DNA from: Apodemus sylvaticus
Taxonomy: Eukaryota; Chordata; Mammalia; Rodentia; Muridae
DNA: 64,000 nt
Direction of reading: 5' to 3'
Assembly: GCF_947179515.1 (NCBI RefSeq)
Contig: NC_067473.1
Span: forward strand, 79,772,626-79,836,625
Part shown: positions 1-11,905 of the stretch, in pieces
Layout of the letters: every line of letters begins with the position of its first letter
How positions within the stretch are numbered: the first letter of the stretch is position 1
Position numbers and translations under genes: made by a program
The notes under the pieces: model-generated
Told to the model about the DNA's origin: nothing
What the model saw: the letters and a program-made list of their open reading frames with translations, nothing else
Databases searched by the model: none

Positions 1-321
1 CCACAAGGACACCAAACTACACAGCCATGAGGTATATTCAGAGGGCCTAGCTCAGACCCTTACAGGGTCCATGTTTGTCACTTCTGTCTCTGTGAGGCCC
101 ATGAGGCCTGCTTAGTTGACTCTGAGGGTTATGTTTCCATTGTGTTCTCAACTCCTCTGCTTCCTATGGTCCTATGGGAAGGGTTTTTAATGACTCATGA
201 CCATATTGGTAGCTAGCAGTAGAACACAAGATGTCTGGCTGATACTTGTTGGTCTCATATGATCAGACATCATTGCAGAGTTTGTCAAGCATTCCAGGAG
301 TGACTTCCTCTGTATACCAGC

Positions 322-461
322 TACTCAGCCTCATGGCTATGTGACCTTGGACAAGACATTCAATATTTTTTTACATTTTCATCAAAAAGTTATAAATTAA
401 TACTTTGTAAGGATTTAATAATCACATCAATCTGATAAAGGGTACCTTGCCTAGCACATTC
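322..461 (+). repeat. MIR SINE fragment
   Basis: The conserved MIR core is visible: a 'gctatgtgaccttgg' block followed by a T-rich stretch, then 'aaggatttaataatcacat' and the 3' block ending in 'ttgcctagcacatt'. This is an old, diverged copy without a detectable target duplication. Name assigned by consensus recall. Confidence 0.6.
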
Positions 462-1205
462 CCCAAAGGGTAGGGAGTGCTTCAAAGTCTCACTTTCTGC
501 ACATTATCTAGTTGGGGGAGGGGGCTCTGTGTTAATTACTATCTATTATGAGAAGATGCGTCTCCATTGCAGTGATGCACTCTGACAACACATAACTCTA
601 TCTAGCTCTATGAATGCTAGTCAGTGGAAGTAAAACTTCCAGTTGAATTCATCTTGATTTCTCCATGTTTTATAGTGTAAATATGTGGCATCTATGGCAA
701 AAGGCTCTTAGCATCAAGTTCTGAAGCGTCGGCAATAGCATTGGCGATCATCTGTAATGTTTGGGAGGGGCTATGGCACCCCATTGTTGAATAACTCAAA
801 AAGATGTAACCCATTGCTGGTATTGGGGATTTTATTTGGTAGTATATGATGTCCGGTTAGGTTATTGTCTTTTCCATTACACTGTAACTCCATTACCCTG
901 TAACTCCATACCTTTCATATGAGTATATATTTCTATGTCTCCACTCTTGATCATGCTGTTAAAATGATAAGAAAGCATATGAGACAGGTACACACTTTTC
1001 AGTCACCAAGAAAATACAACTAAGTTTACGAAATGAACTTGCTCTGAGTATAAATGTTCTGAGATAGCTGAGGATTTGGGGGGATAGGAGAGCAGAAGCA
1101 GGGTCACCCAGACAGCACACAGTCTTCATGGTGTCTGCGGCTACCCCGAAGGCAGCTCACCCAGAGAATGCGTCCTTGGACAAAGGGCAGAAAAGTTCAA
1201 GTACA
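462..1205. other. Unassigned non-coding stretch
   Basis: No repeat family, exon or RNA gene recognised. A small local duplication is visible near 879-910, where 'ctgtaactccat' occurs twice. Diverged LINE sequence cannot be excluded. Confidence 0.4.
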
Positions 1206-1208
1206 CCA

Positions 1209-1332
1209 ACCTCATTTCATTCATTTACTTATTACTTTACAAAATATGTGCTAAATGCCTACTATAAGCTAGGTGCTATTTGATGTCAGAGACGTAAGTA
1301 GAGAAAAAGCAGACAGTGTGTATGCCCCTCAA
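1209..1332 (+). repeat. L2-like LINE 3' fragment
   Basis: It starts with a 'tcattcattt' run followed by the L2-style phrase 'gtgctaaatgcctactat' and 'gctaggtgctatt'. This matches the typical 3'-end pattern of ancient L2 copies. Short and diverged, so the assignment is moderate. Confidence 0.45.
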
Positions 1333-1557
1333 ACCTCACAGTATACTAAACACTATTACATCAAGTAATAATTTGCCAAAATCACAAGCTCTTGAGTTCC
1401 ATCTCCAGCCAGGTTTATTTTCTGTGCCAACACCTTTGGCTCCAAATCTGATAATCTTGTGTTATTCACTCTGTTGACCTGGTGCATTTCCATTCTGACT
1501 CATCCGGTTCAACCAGATTCTAACACCATGATATCAAAAGCCTGTCAACAGATGGTG

Positions 1558-1623
1558 TTTGGTGGGGTTTTTTTGTTTGTTTGTTTGGTTGGTTTGGTTT
1601 TTGTTTTTGTTTTTGTTTTTTTC
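1558..1623 (+). repeat. GT-rich low-complexity tract
   Basis: Interrupted (TTTG)n followed by (TTTTTG)n repeats. It resembles a SINE tail on the minus strand, but no SINE body adjoins it on either side, so I call it low complexity only. Confidence 0.8.
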
Positions 1624-3006
1624 CTTGATACTGGATAGGATTTTGGCTGGATTTGATCATTGGTAACTTGCACATGCGACTAACTGATGGAGATTTTTTA
1701 ATTGGTCTAATCCAGTACTCTTACTCATTACTGTTAATTACCCAATGTGCCTGGGAGGCCAGGTGAATGCTTAATGGATGATCTAATGCCTAGGCTGAGT
1801 CACATTCAGGTTCAAGAAAACCTGTCCCGGGAGGTGGGCAGATTCCTCATTCTCTATTCTGCTGTGCAGGACTTTGACTTTCAGAGGTTTGAGGAATCTG
1901 AATCAAGACCTGACGGCTGTGGAGATGTTCCTGATTCTAAAGAACTTTTTACCCTGGATCTTAAGCTTGGCATGCTTATTGTGAAAACTCATTTTGGGGA
2001 GATCTCTCAATCGCTGATGTTTGGTGTGGCTTTTGTGGTGCTGGAGGTTGAATGGACTGCCTTGCACATATTGGGCAGAAGCTGGACTGCAGCACTACTA
2101 AAAAAACCCAAACTCTCAAATTTGTTTCAAGCTAGGCGCACTGACTCTGGCAAGCTATTTCAAGGAACTGTGACTCTTGTGAAAGAAAGGAAAAGGGAGA
2201 AGGGAAGATAAATGGAAAGACCTTAGCAACAAACCTTTGACTACTGTTGGGAAACACGCGGTTTACAGCATGCATGAAGGGAAAGTTAGACACTCCCTTC
2301 CCGGGATGCTCGCCCCTGCTGTGCTTCTGCGGGTACATTTACACTGAAATCCAAGCTAACTTTACGCTTCAAAAGCTCAGCATTTGAGAAGACACATGGA
2401 TTGTTTGCTTTGAGCAAGTGGCAACAGCTACTCTTCCCCCAGAGCTGGCTCAGAGAATGTTTTTGAAACAGACTGTCATGATTGCTGGCACGTAGAACGT
2501 GTGGAATGAAAGAGTGCTTTAAGAAAAAAAAAAAAGGAAGAAAAGGGTATATAATGCAACAATAAGCACACGCTGTTGCTTCTTTCAGAGAATGTCAAAT
2601 CTTGCTCAGCAGACTCTCACAGCCAGCCTCTTTCTCAGGCATCCCCGTGGGAAAGCAGGCTATTTGTGAAGTCTCAGCCATTTGTTAGGAGGACTGGATT
2701 ACCCCACCACCATGGCCCAGGCTGCCTCCTAGGCCCAGCCCTGCCTTTGCTCTTGGCAGGGATCCTCCTACACCGGGACATTCAGCCTTGGCCTGGTCCC
2801 CAGGTTGCCTGGTGTGGCCCACATTAGAATGGGAGATGGTGGAGGAGGGGAATTGGAATACCTAAATGTTTGATGACTTTGGATCTGGCCCCAGAAGGCC
2901 TTGATTTTGAATTTCAAATCTACTTTGTACTAGCTGAGGCTTGGCCTCCAGATCTCTGGACAGCTTGATAATAATATGGACTTGTGATAGCTGTTGCTAT
3001 TGTTTC
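1624..3006. other. Unassigned stretch with a 154-codon open frame
   Basis: The plus-strand open frame at 1747-2211 encodes 154 residues with no domain, signal peptide, membrane segment or repeat that I recognise. It has no convincing start context, splice signals or neighbouring exons. A 12-base A run lies near 2524. I treat the frame as chance but note it is among the longer non-repetitive ones in the window. Confidence 0.4.
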
Positions 3007-3080
3007 TGTGCTGGGGGTGGAACTCAGGATCTTACACACAATGACAAGCACTCTGTCACTGACAGCTACACCCCCAGCCT
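3007..3080 (-). repeat. ID SINE
   Basis: The reverse complement reads as an ID element: 'ggctgggggtgtagctgtca' followed by the tRNA-Ala-like body and 'cctgagttccacccccagca'. The pol III B-box region is diverged. It lies 30 bp before a B2 on the opposite strand. Confidence 0.65.
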
Positions 3081-3108
3081 CACATGAACTTGTTAAAAAT
3101 CATGATGA

Positions 3109-3315
3109 GGGGCTAGAGAGATGGCTCAGTGGGTAAGAGAACTGGCTGCTCTTCCAGGGCACCTGGGTTCAATTCTCAGCACGCACAGGGCGGCTCACAA
3201 CTATCTGTAACGCTAGTCTCAGGGGAAATAACTTCTGTCTTCCTTAGGTATTGCATGCATGTGGTGTGCAAATATGCACTGCAACACACACTTAAAGTTA
3301 AATCTAAAGAAAAGA
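3109..3315 (+). repeat. B2-type SINE
   Basis: It begins 'ggggctagagagatggctca' with the B2 head, which carries the pol III A box. The B-box segment 'gggttcaattctcagca' follows. The body ends in an A-rich tail. Diverged from the young B2 consensus, so an older B2/B3 copy. Confidence 0.85.
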
Positions 3316-3319
3316 TTGC

Positions 3320-4365
3320 AATGGGATAACACACATTACACATAACATGTGATCAGAAGATGTTCTTGGCCACTGTTGCCTGTGTTAGTCATAGGCTTCT
3401 TGTTAATAAGAGTGGTTTAAAATAGCAAGGATTTCATGGATTTGTATCAGATTGTGACGTTTGTCCCAATGCATTATGCAGTGCTGTCCAGTGGAATGTT
3501 GAGCATTAATGGGGCCTGCCACAGTAAAGCTATGTACTGTATTTAACTATTGAGGATTTCTAGCTTGGCTATAGGAAGCAACATTCAAATTTAATTAATT
3601 TAATTTCTAAAGAACCATCCATGTATGGTCTGTGGCTACTATATTAGACTGCACAGTTTTAGGATATTAATACAGCTACGTCTGTGCACAAGGGAGCCAA
3701 CATGGTGATAGTTAAATGCTTAGAGCTGGTAGAGTTAAGTCAGAAAGAGCCAAATTTTAAATACACAACGGACACTATTCTTCTTATTTCTTTTGCATAA
3801 GAATGAGCAAAATATGGAATAATTCTAACCTTAGAAGCCACACAGTCTGATTTCTAGAGCTGTTGATTGACTATAAATTTTACTGAAATGAAAAGAATTG
3901 AACTTTGATTTGAAACTTGCAAAATTTTCTGCCATTTGGCAAACAGATGAAACAGAAAATTACCCAGCATCGAAAATGATCACTGAGACCCAACATGTAC
4001 AGAATAGCTTCTGGAATGTTCTCCTCAGAGGGCACTGAACCTGTGCAGCTCAGAGAAGCCACGTCAGTGAGGCGGGCTCCCCAGTCAACAGATGGGCACA
4101 AAAGCTCAGGTGAGAAGAAATGGATAGAGGTGTCATGGTTTTCTGTTCCTGTTGGCACAGCCTAAGATATTAGAACAAATGGCGCTTGTTCAGTAATAAC
4201 CTAAGTGAGCCGTGCACGCTATGAGAGAATGTCTGCTGCCTATGGAATGCTTAAGTGATGTAAAATTACGGTACAGATGGGCAAGTGTCCAACATAAAAA
4301 AAGCCCTGGTTTTACATTACTTCACGTTGAACTCAGAATTGAATGTGGTTGAAGTTAAATAGGTC
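3320..4365. other. Unassigned non-coding stretch
   Basis: Moderately AT-rich sequence without a recognisable repeat, exon or RNA gene. The minus-strand frame at 3880-4158 (92 codons) has no recognisable domain. Confidence 0.4.
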
Positions 4366-4369
4366 TCTC

Positions 4370-4540
4370 ACTGGACTCCAAAGACCTGGTTCTGAGCCTT
4401 GGTTCCACCAGCAACCCATTGGGACCCTTCGGCAAGCTGCTACACCCTCTGTCTTCCCTATTCCTGTGTGTATAAATGGGGTGATAACACCCAACTCACA
4501 GATTCTCTTAGAGGTTGAATGGAAACTGGGATGCTATCTG
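4370..4540 (+). repeat. MIR SINE
   Basis: It follows the MIR consensus order: a 'tggttctgagccttggttcc' 5' block, then 'ggcaagctgctacaccctctg', then 'tataaatggggtgataacac'. An open frame spanning it (4343-4615) is therefore a repeat artefact. Confidence 0.7.
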
Positions 4541-4611
4541 CAAAGGACGGTTGTCATCATCAACACGCCCTTTGCTTCTCAACGATCATCTATGGGATGT
4601 GGCAGAGCTAG

Positions 4612-4705
4612 CTGATGGGACTACAGACAAAGATGGCAAGGCTGTAAGGGTTAAATGACTTGCCCATTGTTACACAGTCATGAAGAGTGGTGGGCTCGTC
4701 ATAGC
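4612..4705 (-). repeat. MIR SINE fragment, reverse
   Basis: It contains the inverted MIR core: 'gttaaatgacttgcccattg' followed by 'ttacacagtcatgaagagtgg'. It lies about 70 bp downstream of the forward MIR, so the two form an inverted pair of fossils. Confidence 0.5.
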
Positions 4706-6002
4706 CACAGAACACCAGATAAAGCTGCTCCAGTGAACTCAGTGGCTCCAGGATTTTCAGATACCATTCTCTAGAAAGGTCTAAAATGACAAGATTGTAA
4801 GGAGGGCAGCCCCAGCTCCCTTCTACATGGGAAGGAGAGGCTCTACCCAGGTCCTTAGTTATAGCAACCAAGGGCCAATTGGATCAGATCCCGCTGCACA
4901 GGTAAATGCAGTTTGATTGCACCTCCGACCACTCACTGATTTGGGAGGTGCCTTTGGTGGCTGCACTAAAACAACAGAGTTGAGCAAATGCAATAGAGAC
5001 CATGTGATGCGAAAAATCAAGTATCGGCACTACCTGCCACTCACAGAAAACATTAAAGAACATGGCCCTTCCATCTCTCAGGATCTGGCTATTAGAACAG
5101 TGTGGCCAAGACACTAGGCAGCTACTACTGTGACCAGCACCCCTTAAGCCGTCGGGTCCTAGATTTCTACATATGCTGTATGTCCTAATGCGATAGAACT
5201 CTGTCCTCTGGACTGGCACGGCTGTTGCTGTCATGAATATGAAACCCTAAATGGTTTCAGTATCATCAGACCCTCAGCTGAGACTGTAGCCATTCCTGCT
5301 TTCCGGCCTCTAGCTGCACATGATCCTGCTCCACCTGCTAAGGACCTTGGTGGGTGAGATGTTAAATTATGTAGGAGATAAAAGATTAACCGAGCGTGAG
5401 ACTCCCATAACGTAGCTCTATTGAACTGGCTCCCATGCTTAGGTGGGGTTGGGGGGGTGCTTTTGGTCCAGCTGCTTAGCTCTCCATGTCCCTGTAGGTT
5501 ACCTCAGTAGACTCACTGATTCACCTAGCTGGACCTGGATAGAATTGTTTGTTTGGTTTGCTGGTGCTGTATCTGAAGAAAATAGAGTTTTTTGCGCATC
5601 TCCCCAGGGAAAGTCTTGTAATATCTAGAGACAAAAGGGATGGCTTGGGACTTCAGCCACTGCTCACTCAAGCCAGCACAGTTCTAGGGGTGGAAGGAAG
5701 ACTTGAACAGCAAAAGTACTCAGAAAACAGGAAATGACAGGCTTTGTCATATCTTCCTTAAGAAGCAGAGATGCAGATCCTCAAATGACAGCGCAGGTCC
5801 CCGGGGGAGGAGGCGTCTTTACTTCTCCTTCGTGTTTCGGTTCCTGGTGTTGAGTCTGGGGTGGTCACAGATTGACACGGAATTTACATAGATGCAAGTG
5901 ACAACTGGGAAACTTCTGCAATGTTAACTCAAAATATTGTTCTGTAACTCTTAACAATGCCACATTTCTTGACTTGGCAATTAGATGGACATGAAATGCT
6001 AG

Positions 6003-6290
6003 GATTTTTTTTTCCTAAAATAATTTAATTTATAGAATTTTCACTTGAACATTCCACAAGCATGGATTATAATTTGTAGTTTGCAAATTACAAATTTCCT
6101 TTAAAAGTAAAATCTGAATTTTTAGAAGAAAAATATATATGTGAAAATATGAAGGATTATAATTTGGGGATTTTTAAACCTTTATTTTAATTTCTGTAAT
6201 TGTATGAAAATATATTCACAATGTATATACATTGAATAGAACTATATCAATTTTTATAAGTATTTGAGCATTACTGTGAATGAAACAAAT
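6003..6290. repeat. AT-rich low-complexity region
   Basis: Strongly A/T-biased sequence with short T runs and direct repetition of 'attataattt' near 6064 and 6154. No element body is recognisable. Confidence 0.55.
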
Positions 6291-6318
6291 CCTGTTTGCT
6301 CATTTGTGAGGGTAAGGG

Positions 6319-6322
6319 TGTG

Positions 6323-6376
<54 letters not shown>

Positions 6377-6387
6377 TGTGTGTGTGT
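6319..6387 (+). repeat. (TG)n microsatellite
   Basis: About 69 bp of near-perfect TG dinucleotides with single TGCG and TGAG interruptions. It accounts for the His/Thr-rich frame on the other strand. Confidence 0.97.
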
Positions 6388-7002
6388 CCTTTAATAATAA
6401 CAGTAATACTGTTTTTTAATGTAGGCAACAGATGGGAAATAGGCTGGATAGACTCATTAATAGAATCATTAGTATGGCCACAGTCCATCTCCTACCATTC
6501 CCTAACTATTGAACTACTGATAAGGACTCTTTAATGGGAATTATATTACTCTGCTCTTAGGAATCTGTTTCTTAGAAGAAGAAACAGGTTGGGATGGGTG
6601 GTCTTCCTCCCTTTCGGGACTGCCCAGTCCAATTTAGTGCTGCCTTCCAGGTAGGACCAAGCCTCTTTCAAGAGCCCCATTACTAAGGAGGGAGCCTCTC
6701 CTGAGGTGGCCCTCAGATTGCTAGTGCAGTTCCTGGAAGCCCTTCCATGGCTCTTTTCCCAATAGGAGAAAGAAGAGCTGCTAGGCTAGCCTGGAAACAA
6801 GGCAGCCTTTGTCACCTTAGTCCCCTGACTACAGCTTCTCCTGGGTTCCATTAACAAACCAACACGGACACTAAACACATTCATAAACCCACCCAAGAAA
6901 CCGATAGGAGCTGGCACAGAGCCTTTGCAGTTACCCACATGGATGCCATAGCTCAGCTGTTGGGCACACCTCCCAGGCTTGAAGGAAATGATGAGTTCGC
7001 TA

Positions 7003-7095
7003 GCTCATTCATGCATGTGGCAAAATATATACTGCATGCCTATTGTGTGCCAAGCATTGTAGTAAGTATGGGCACACAGCTGTTACAGTGACCAA
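7003..7095 (+). repeat. L2-like LINE fragment
   Basis: It shows the pattern 'catgcctattgtgtgccaag' followed by 'cattgtagtaagtatggg', the same 3'-end phrase type as the fossil at 1209-1332. Short and old. Confidence 0.45.
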
Positions 7096-7628
7096 TGTGC
7101 TCTGTTTGTTCTGAGCTCCTCACGACTTCCTGAGGATTTTATGGTAGCTATGTTCCTTATTCATAATGAGCTCCTTTGCATCTCAATCAGGTTTATACTA
7201 ACGAAGTGACTTGGGGTGAGATCCCGGAATAGACTCAAGATGGGGTCTGGTGACTAAAGAGACCTTGGAACCTTCAGTGGCAGCCAAGCCTTGCACCAGC
7301 GCCCGTGGAGAAGGTCAGAGCTGAAGACTGAGAGCTATAGAGATGTCAACAAGGAAGTGACTGGTGAAGGCACTCTAACCAAACGGGCAAAGCTCTGGCA
7401 CCTGAGACCTTGTAGTACAAGGTCTGTGCTTCTGTGACTCATCCACTGGTTACTCCTTATTGTCTTATACACTAACCACACCATGGAAGTTAAGTTTCCG
7501 TAAGCCCTGTGAGGTGGTCCAGGAGAAGTGGCTGATGGGAACCTCTAATTTTATACCCTGTCAGTCAGACTATGGGTGCCCTGGCTTGTGATTGTCATCT
7601 CAAGAACCCTCTCTTCAACCTAACAGGG
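7096..7628. other. Unassigned non-coding stretch
   Basis: Balanced base composition, no repeat recognised, no splice-flanked open frame. Confidence 0.4.
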
Positions 7629-7668
<40 letters not shown>

Positions 7669-7693
7669 CCTCTGTCTCTCTCTCTCTCTCTCT
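7629..7693 (+). repeat. (CT)n microsatellite
   Basis: About 65 bp of CT dinucleotides with two CTGTCTC-type interruptions. It is a polypyrimidine tract capable of triplex (H-DNA) formation. Confidence 0.97.
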
Positions 7694-7948
7694 GGCTAGT
7701 GTTTGGATGTCAGCGAACTGGGTGGTGCCACAAAACAGGACTTTCTCCATTCTCATTCCGATAATGGTACAGTGGGGAGGGAAGACAGAGGGAAGACAGA
7801 CATGAGACATAATCACATTAGGGTGATGTGTTTGATGAAGGAAAGGATGGATCTCCTGGAGCCTGTAGCAGAAAGAACTTAGCCTAACTTTTGAGGAAGA
7901 AAAGGTGCCCCTAAGGAAGGCTACATGGGAGTTATCCATGCAAGAGAG

Positions 7949-8004
7949 AAGGGGGGAACGGTGGGGGGGGGGGGAGGGAGAGAAAGAGAAGAGAGAAGAG
8001 AGAG
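7949..8004 (+). repeat. G-rich/GA-rich purine tract
   Basis: A run of six G, then a run of twelve G (7963-7974) after a short gap, then a GA-rich segment. All but two or three bases are purines for about 55 bp. Confidence 0.85.
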
Positions 8005-9334
8005 TGTTCCAGGGAAAGAAAGAAGCAGGGCCTGCAGGAAGGGTCAGCAGAGCTAAGGCTGGACCTAAAGCAGGCATGAATGTGAAGGCTGCATGTGTTC
8101 AGTGAGGGGGAAAAAGCAAGAATGCTCACTTCAGAAAACCTTGCGCTACCTGTGGAGTTTCCTCTTTAGACACTACTGAGCCTCAATAACTTGCTCAGCC
8201 TCAAGAAGCAGCTTCTATACACTCCAAAGGAGCTGAGATGTCCGACATGAGCTCTGAAGGAGAGTGCCGTTGTCCATGAGGAGGAACACGGTGGATGCCC
8301 GCTTCCTGCTCTTTGTCAGCTCTCTATGAGGACGACCCTATAGCAGTTGATTTCATTTAGCGATGGCATCCTGGCTTTAAGGATGGGCCTGTGAGCAGGC
8401 ATGGACATGGTGAGCGGTTCAGAAATGGACACAGGACTTGAGCTGAGTCATTAACATCTTCCCTTGGGACTTCTGGCGGAACTAAAGAGGAAGGCAAGCT
8501 ACTGAGATAGTAAGTAAATAAGATGGTAAGACTGGACTGAGTACCAACCTCCAAGAAGGAAGCTGCCCTCAGAGTGCCAGCACGCCCTCCCACCCACTAC
8601 CCTTTACCCCTACCCCAACTCCATCATTCCTTCATGAGCAAACTTGAGGTTTGCTGTCCTCAGTGTTTCAGAAGGTCCCTGGTTGCCCAGCTGGCTACAA
8701 ATCAGTGACTCTTATTCCTCCAGCCCTTTATCCCCTGACTCCTCACCCGGGTCCCTAGGGTCACTACCCAAACCGAATCCTTACCTCAAAGGTCTCCTTG
8801 TATAGAAATCAAACTTACAAAGGGCTCTGTAGTCACTTTTATTTTTCCTGCTGATTATGCATTTAAGGTCTCAGAGATGGAGATGGAATTATCCTTTCCC
8901 AAAGTTCAACACTTGGAATTTGTCCTCACCCCAAGAAAAAGCTGACTATTTCCTCTCTGTTTGTCCCTGAGACTGTGACTATAAGGCAAGTTTTTTTTTT
9001 TTTTCAGATGTTGGTCCAAAAATGATGTCCTAATAGCAAAACCTTTATAGGAGATAGCAGATGGACTCCTCATAGAATGCAGACAATTCTAGAGATTAGG
9101 AAATAATATTGTTAGATTACAAAGAAAAGATCCATAAACTATCAGACTTTCCTATTAGACAAACCTAATACTATGTGATGACTGTATCAACCCCCAAACT
9201 CAGCCATCAGAGAAGATCCCACGTGGTTGCATAAGCTTATAGTTCCAGTTTCAGATTCCCTGTATAATTCTTCAAATACCCCTCCACAGAAGTACAAAGT
9301 ATACTGTATCAGTGAATCAGGGTGGCACACAGAG
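8005..9334. other. Unassigned stretch upstream of the ERV remnant
   Basis: No clear element assigned. A T run sits at 8992-9004. The last 250 bp may be more of the ERV-derived sequence that becomes recognisable after 9335, but I could not align it to a known pol segment. Confidence 0.35.
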
Positions 9335-10260
9335 CAACGAGATTTATGAAGCTGATCAATGGAAACTCATCAAACACTTATACAAGGCCATCTGTCATGG
9401 GAAGTGCAGGCCATGAGTTCTAGCAAGAGCTACTATTACTGGACGGGGATTTTACAAGGCAGTCAGTAGGCTAGTCAAAACTGTAAAGTTTACCTAAATA
9501 ATCTTCAGACCTACTCAATGACCCCCCTTATAGCTTTTTTAGTAATGGGGTACCTGTCTAGGGAAGAGTGTCAATTAGACTTTATCCATATACCATCTAA
9601 ATCTGCTAGTGCTTTTAGATACTTCTTTATAGGAAGAATTGACATGTTCCTACTAGAACAGAAAAGATTATACAAACTATGTAAATGACTCTTAAATTAT
9701 TCATCAACTTGGGTTCCTGCCATCGTTCCAAATTGACCATAGGTCTTTTGTTGCAAAGGTAACTCAAAACTTTCCACAGCTCTTGCAATTAATTATAAGT
9801 TGCATTCACCTTGGCATCACCAATTCTTGAGAAAAGTAGAAAATGCCAATCACACCCCTAAGCAAAGTAGCTATTTTGTGCCAAGAATGCCCTAAACCCA
9901 AGTCCTTCCAAGGCCCACTCACTGCTGTGGCTGGGTTTTATGAAGACACAAACAACACCTGCAGTGCACAGTGTATGTAGGTAACCCATAGCAGGCTCTC
10001 TTAGACAACAGGAACCAACTCCTGCCAGATCTAATTTGAGATCCTGCTGCCGTTCCAAAGCAAGATAACTAGGAGAAAGGGCTATGGTTAAAATATACAG
10101 GAAAGGATGGCTAAAGGAGCAGGGGCTCCAGTCTAAGTGGAAAGGGCCAGATCAAGTCTTTTGACCTCTCTCCATTGCTGGGTCTATTCAGCCTGCTCTT
10201 CCATAATACTGGAGTCTCAGGTTCTTTGGTAGTACTGAGGATCAATAGAACATGAATATT
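9335..10260 (+). pseudogene. Broken class I ERV pol/integrase remnant
   Basis: In interrupted plus-strand frames the segment resembles the end of a gammaretrovirus-like pol gene. A stretch near 9340-9400 looks like the region after RNase H. 9540-9650 resembles the start of the integrase catalytic core. 9725-9840 resembles the core's Asp-containing strand and the following 'W-K-L-H / S-G-x-V-E'-type block, with the active-site neighbourhood degraded. 10130-10200 resembles the C-terminal segment ending near the usual pol/env junction. Stops and frameshifts occur throughout, so no functional product is possible. No LTR pair is identifiable around it. Class I assignment is from domain order and motif resemblance, not a search. 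Confidence 0.6.
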
Positions 10261-10810
10261 GTAACAGAATCCTGTGCTTAAGTTGTAGTTTTATTATGGC
10301 CCTGGCCAAGACATTACAAAATAAAGGTGGCTTGTCCTTAAACCCATTAACTCAAGTTAACAAGTGGCCTTTTGGCTTTTGGGGTCCCTCTACTCAAATG
10401 CAAAAGGATACTGTGATTCTGGATCAAACTGTATGCAGGATAACTATCCTTTCAGGGAAGGCCAACCTTTTGACATTGCAATGTGATGCTGTCATCTAAA
10501 AAGTTCATGCTTGAGAACCACGTCACTGAGTTGGGGGCAGGGGGGAGGTTTAAAAAAAAGCCAGTCCTGTAATGTTTTAAGTAAGCTTGTGATTTTGCTT
10601 AGGCTTCATATCCTTGCTGCAGTGGCCATGGGCCACAGGTTAAACATTCCAGCTAGATCAAAACAGTAAAATATTAAACCTTTCCTAGCATTTGAATAAG
10701 CAAAGTCTAGGAGTCAAGAACTATAAAGTAGATGAAAGCAATCCCTTCATCTTCAGCCATGAGATCATGCCTGATGTCACATCCTTCAGACAATTTCTTT
10801 ACATTATAGG
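10261..10810 (+). other. Possible continuation of the ERV remnant
   Basis: It directly follows the integrase-like remnant, where env would begin in a gammaretrovirus-like element. The 67-codon frame at 10296-10499 might be an env-leader fossil, but I see no diagnostic motif. It ends where the MaLR-type LTR begins. Confidence 0.25.
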
Positions 10811-10811
10811 T

Positions 10812-11174
10812 TGTAATGGTTTAAATGAGAATGGCCCCCATCGGCTCATATATTTGAATAGTTGGTTTTTAATTGGTGGAGCCCCTTTTGAGAAGGATTA
10901 GAAAGCATAGCTTTGATGGAGGAGGTGTGTCACTGGGAGGAGTAGGCTTTGAGGCTCAGCCTCCTCCCCTCCCTCTCTCTGTATCTCTTTTTCTCTCTCT
11001 CTCCCCTCCTGTCTGTCTGTCTGTCTGTCTGTCTGCATGTCTGTCTAAACCCATGGCTTCCCACCATGATGGCCATGAACTCACCCTCTGAAACTGTAAG
11101 CCCAAAATAACTAACTTTTATTAGTTGTCTTAATCATGGTGTCCCTTCACAGAAATAGAACAGTGTCTAAGACA
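10812..11174 (+). mobile_element. MaLR-type solo LTR (ORR1/MT-like)
   Basis: It starts 'tgtaatggtttaaatgagaa' and ends '...tctaagaca', the TG...CA structure and terminal phrase shared by rodent MaLR LTRs. Internally there is a CT/CTGT-rich stretch (10966-11046) containing six CTGT units. No clean 5-bp target duplication was seen. The subfamily is not resolved. Confidence 0.65.
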
Positions 11175-11680
11175 ACAGTGCATTACACCATGTATTACAC
11201 CATGACCGGACTTGCATGACCAGGGGAAAAGAATAGTTGAGAATTTTTGGTAATATTTCCTGAATGACTTCTGATCTTCAAGGCTTACTTATTTTTTCCA
11301 AAACCACATCCTAGGCTTGCAGTTTCCCAATCTATGTTTTAACAAGTCAAGTAATTCTTGAACAACATTAGAAGGTGGACATAGCACTCAGCTAAAAGAA
11401 CTGATAAATGAATACACTATTCTTAGGGCACCTCAACCTAAACATGGTTCCCAGCTAACAAGACTCTTATTCCTCATTTGGTCATCAGGTTCCTTCCTAA
11501 CAGATAAATAGAACATTCTGCCATATAAAGAAATAGGAGATGAGTGTGATTTCACAAACGAGAATCCAGGGGAAGCATTTTACCATGGGCCTGTCATCTA
11601 CTCTGTCTTCAAGCACTCTTGGTTTAAGGCCTAAAGTGAGAATTGGGACACAGTCTTGGCTCAGCAATTGTTTTCTTTTT

Positions 11681-11860
11681 TTAATAATTTCTTTATCATT
11701 ATATGTAAGACATTGTAGCTGTCTTCAGACACACCAGAAGAGGGTTTCAGATCTCATTATGGATGGTTGTGAGCCACCATGTGGTTGCTGGGATTTGAAC
11801 TCAGGACCTTCAGAAGAGCAGTCAGTGCTCTTAACCGCTGAGCCATCTCTCCACCTCCCC
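11681..11860 (-). repeat. B2 SINE with perfect 18-bp target duplication
   Basis: A reverse-oriented B2: its head reads on the minus strand as 'gagagatggctcagcggtta' and its B box as 'gagttcaaatcccagca'. It is flanked by perfect 18-bp copies of 'agcaattgttttcttttt' (11663-11680 and 11861-11878), the hallmark of L1-mediated retroposition. The small body divergence suggests a fairly young insertion. Confidence 0.95.
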
Positions 11861-11905
11861 AGCAATTGTTTTCTTTTTGATGGTGCATAAATGGGCCAAG
11901 TTTAC

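Noticed and set aside
1747..2211. 154-codon plus-strand open frame outside recognised repeats
   Set aside because: No domain, no start or splice evidence, and such lengths arise by chance in 64 kb. A protein search would decide.
3109..3315. tRNA-like sequences in B2, ID and MIR copies as tRNA genes
   Set aside because: They keep pol III box resemblance but belong to full SINE bodies with tails; no cloverleaf with an anticodon stem could be supported.
7595..8077. 160-codon minus-strand open frame with Arg/Glu repeats
   Set aside because: The low-complexity part is the (CT)n microsatellite and another part is the G/GA-rich tract.
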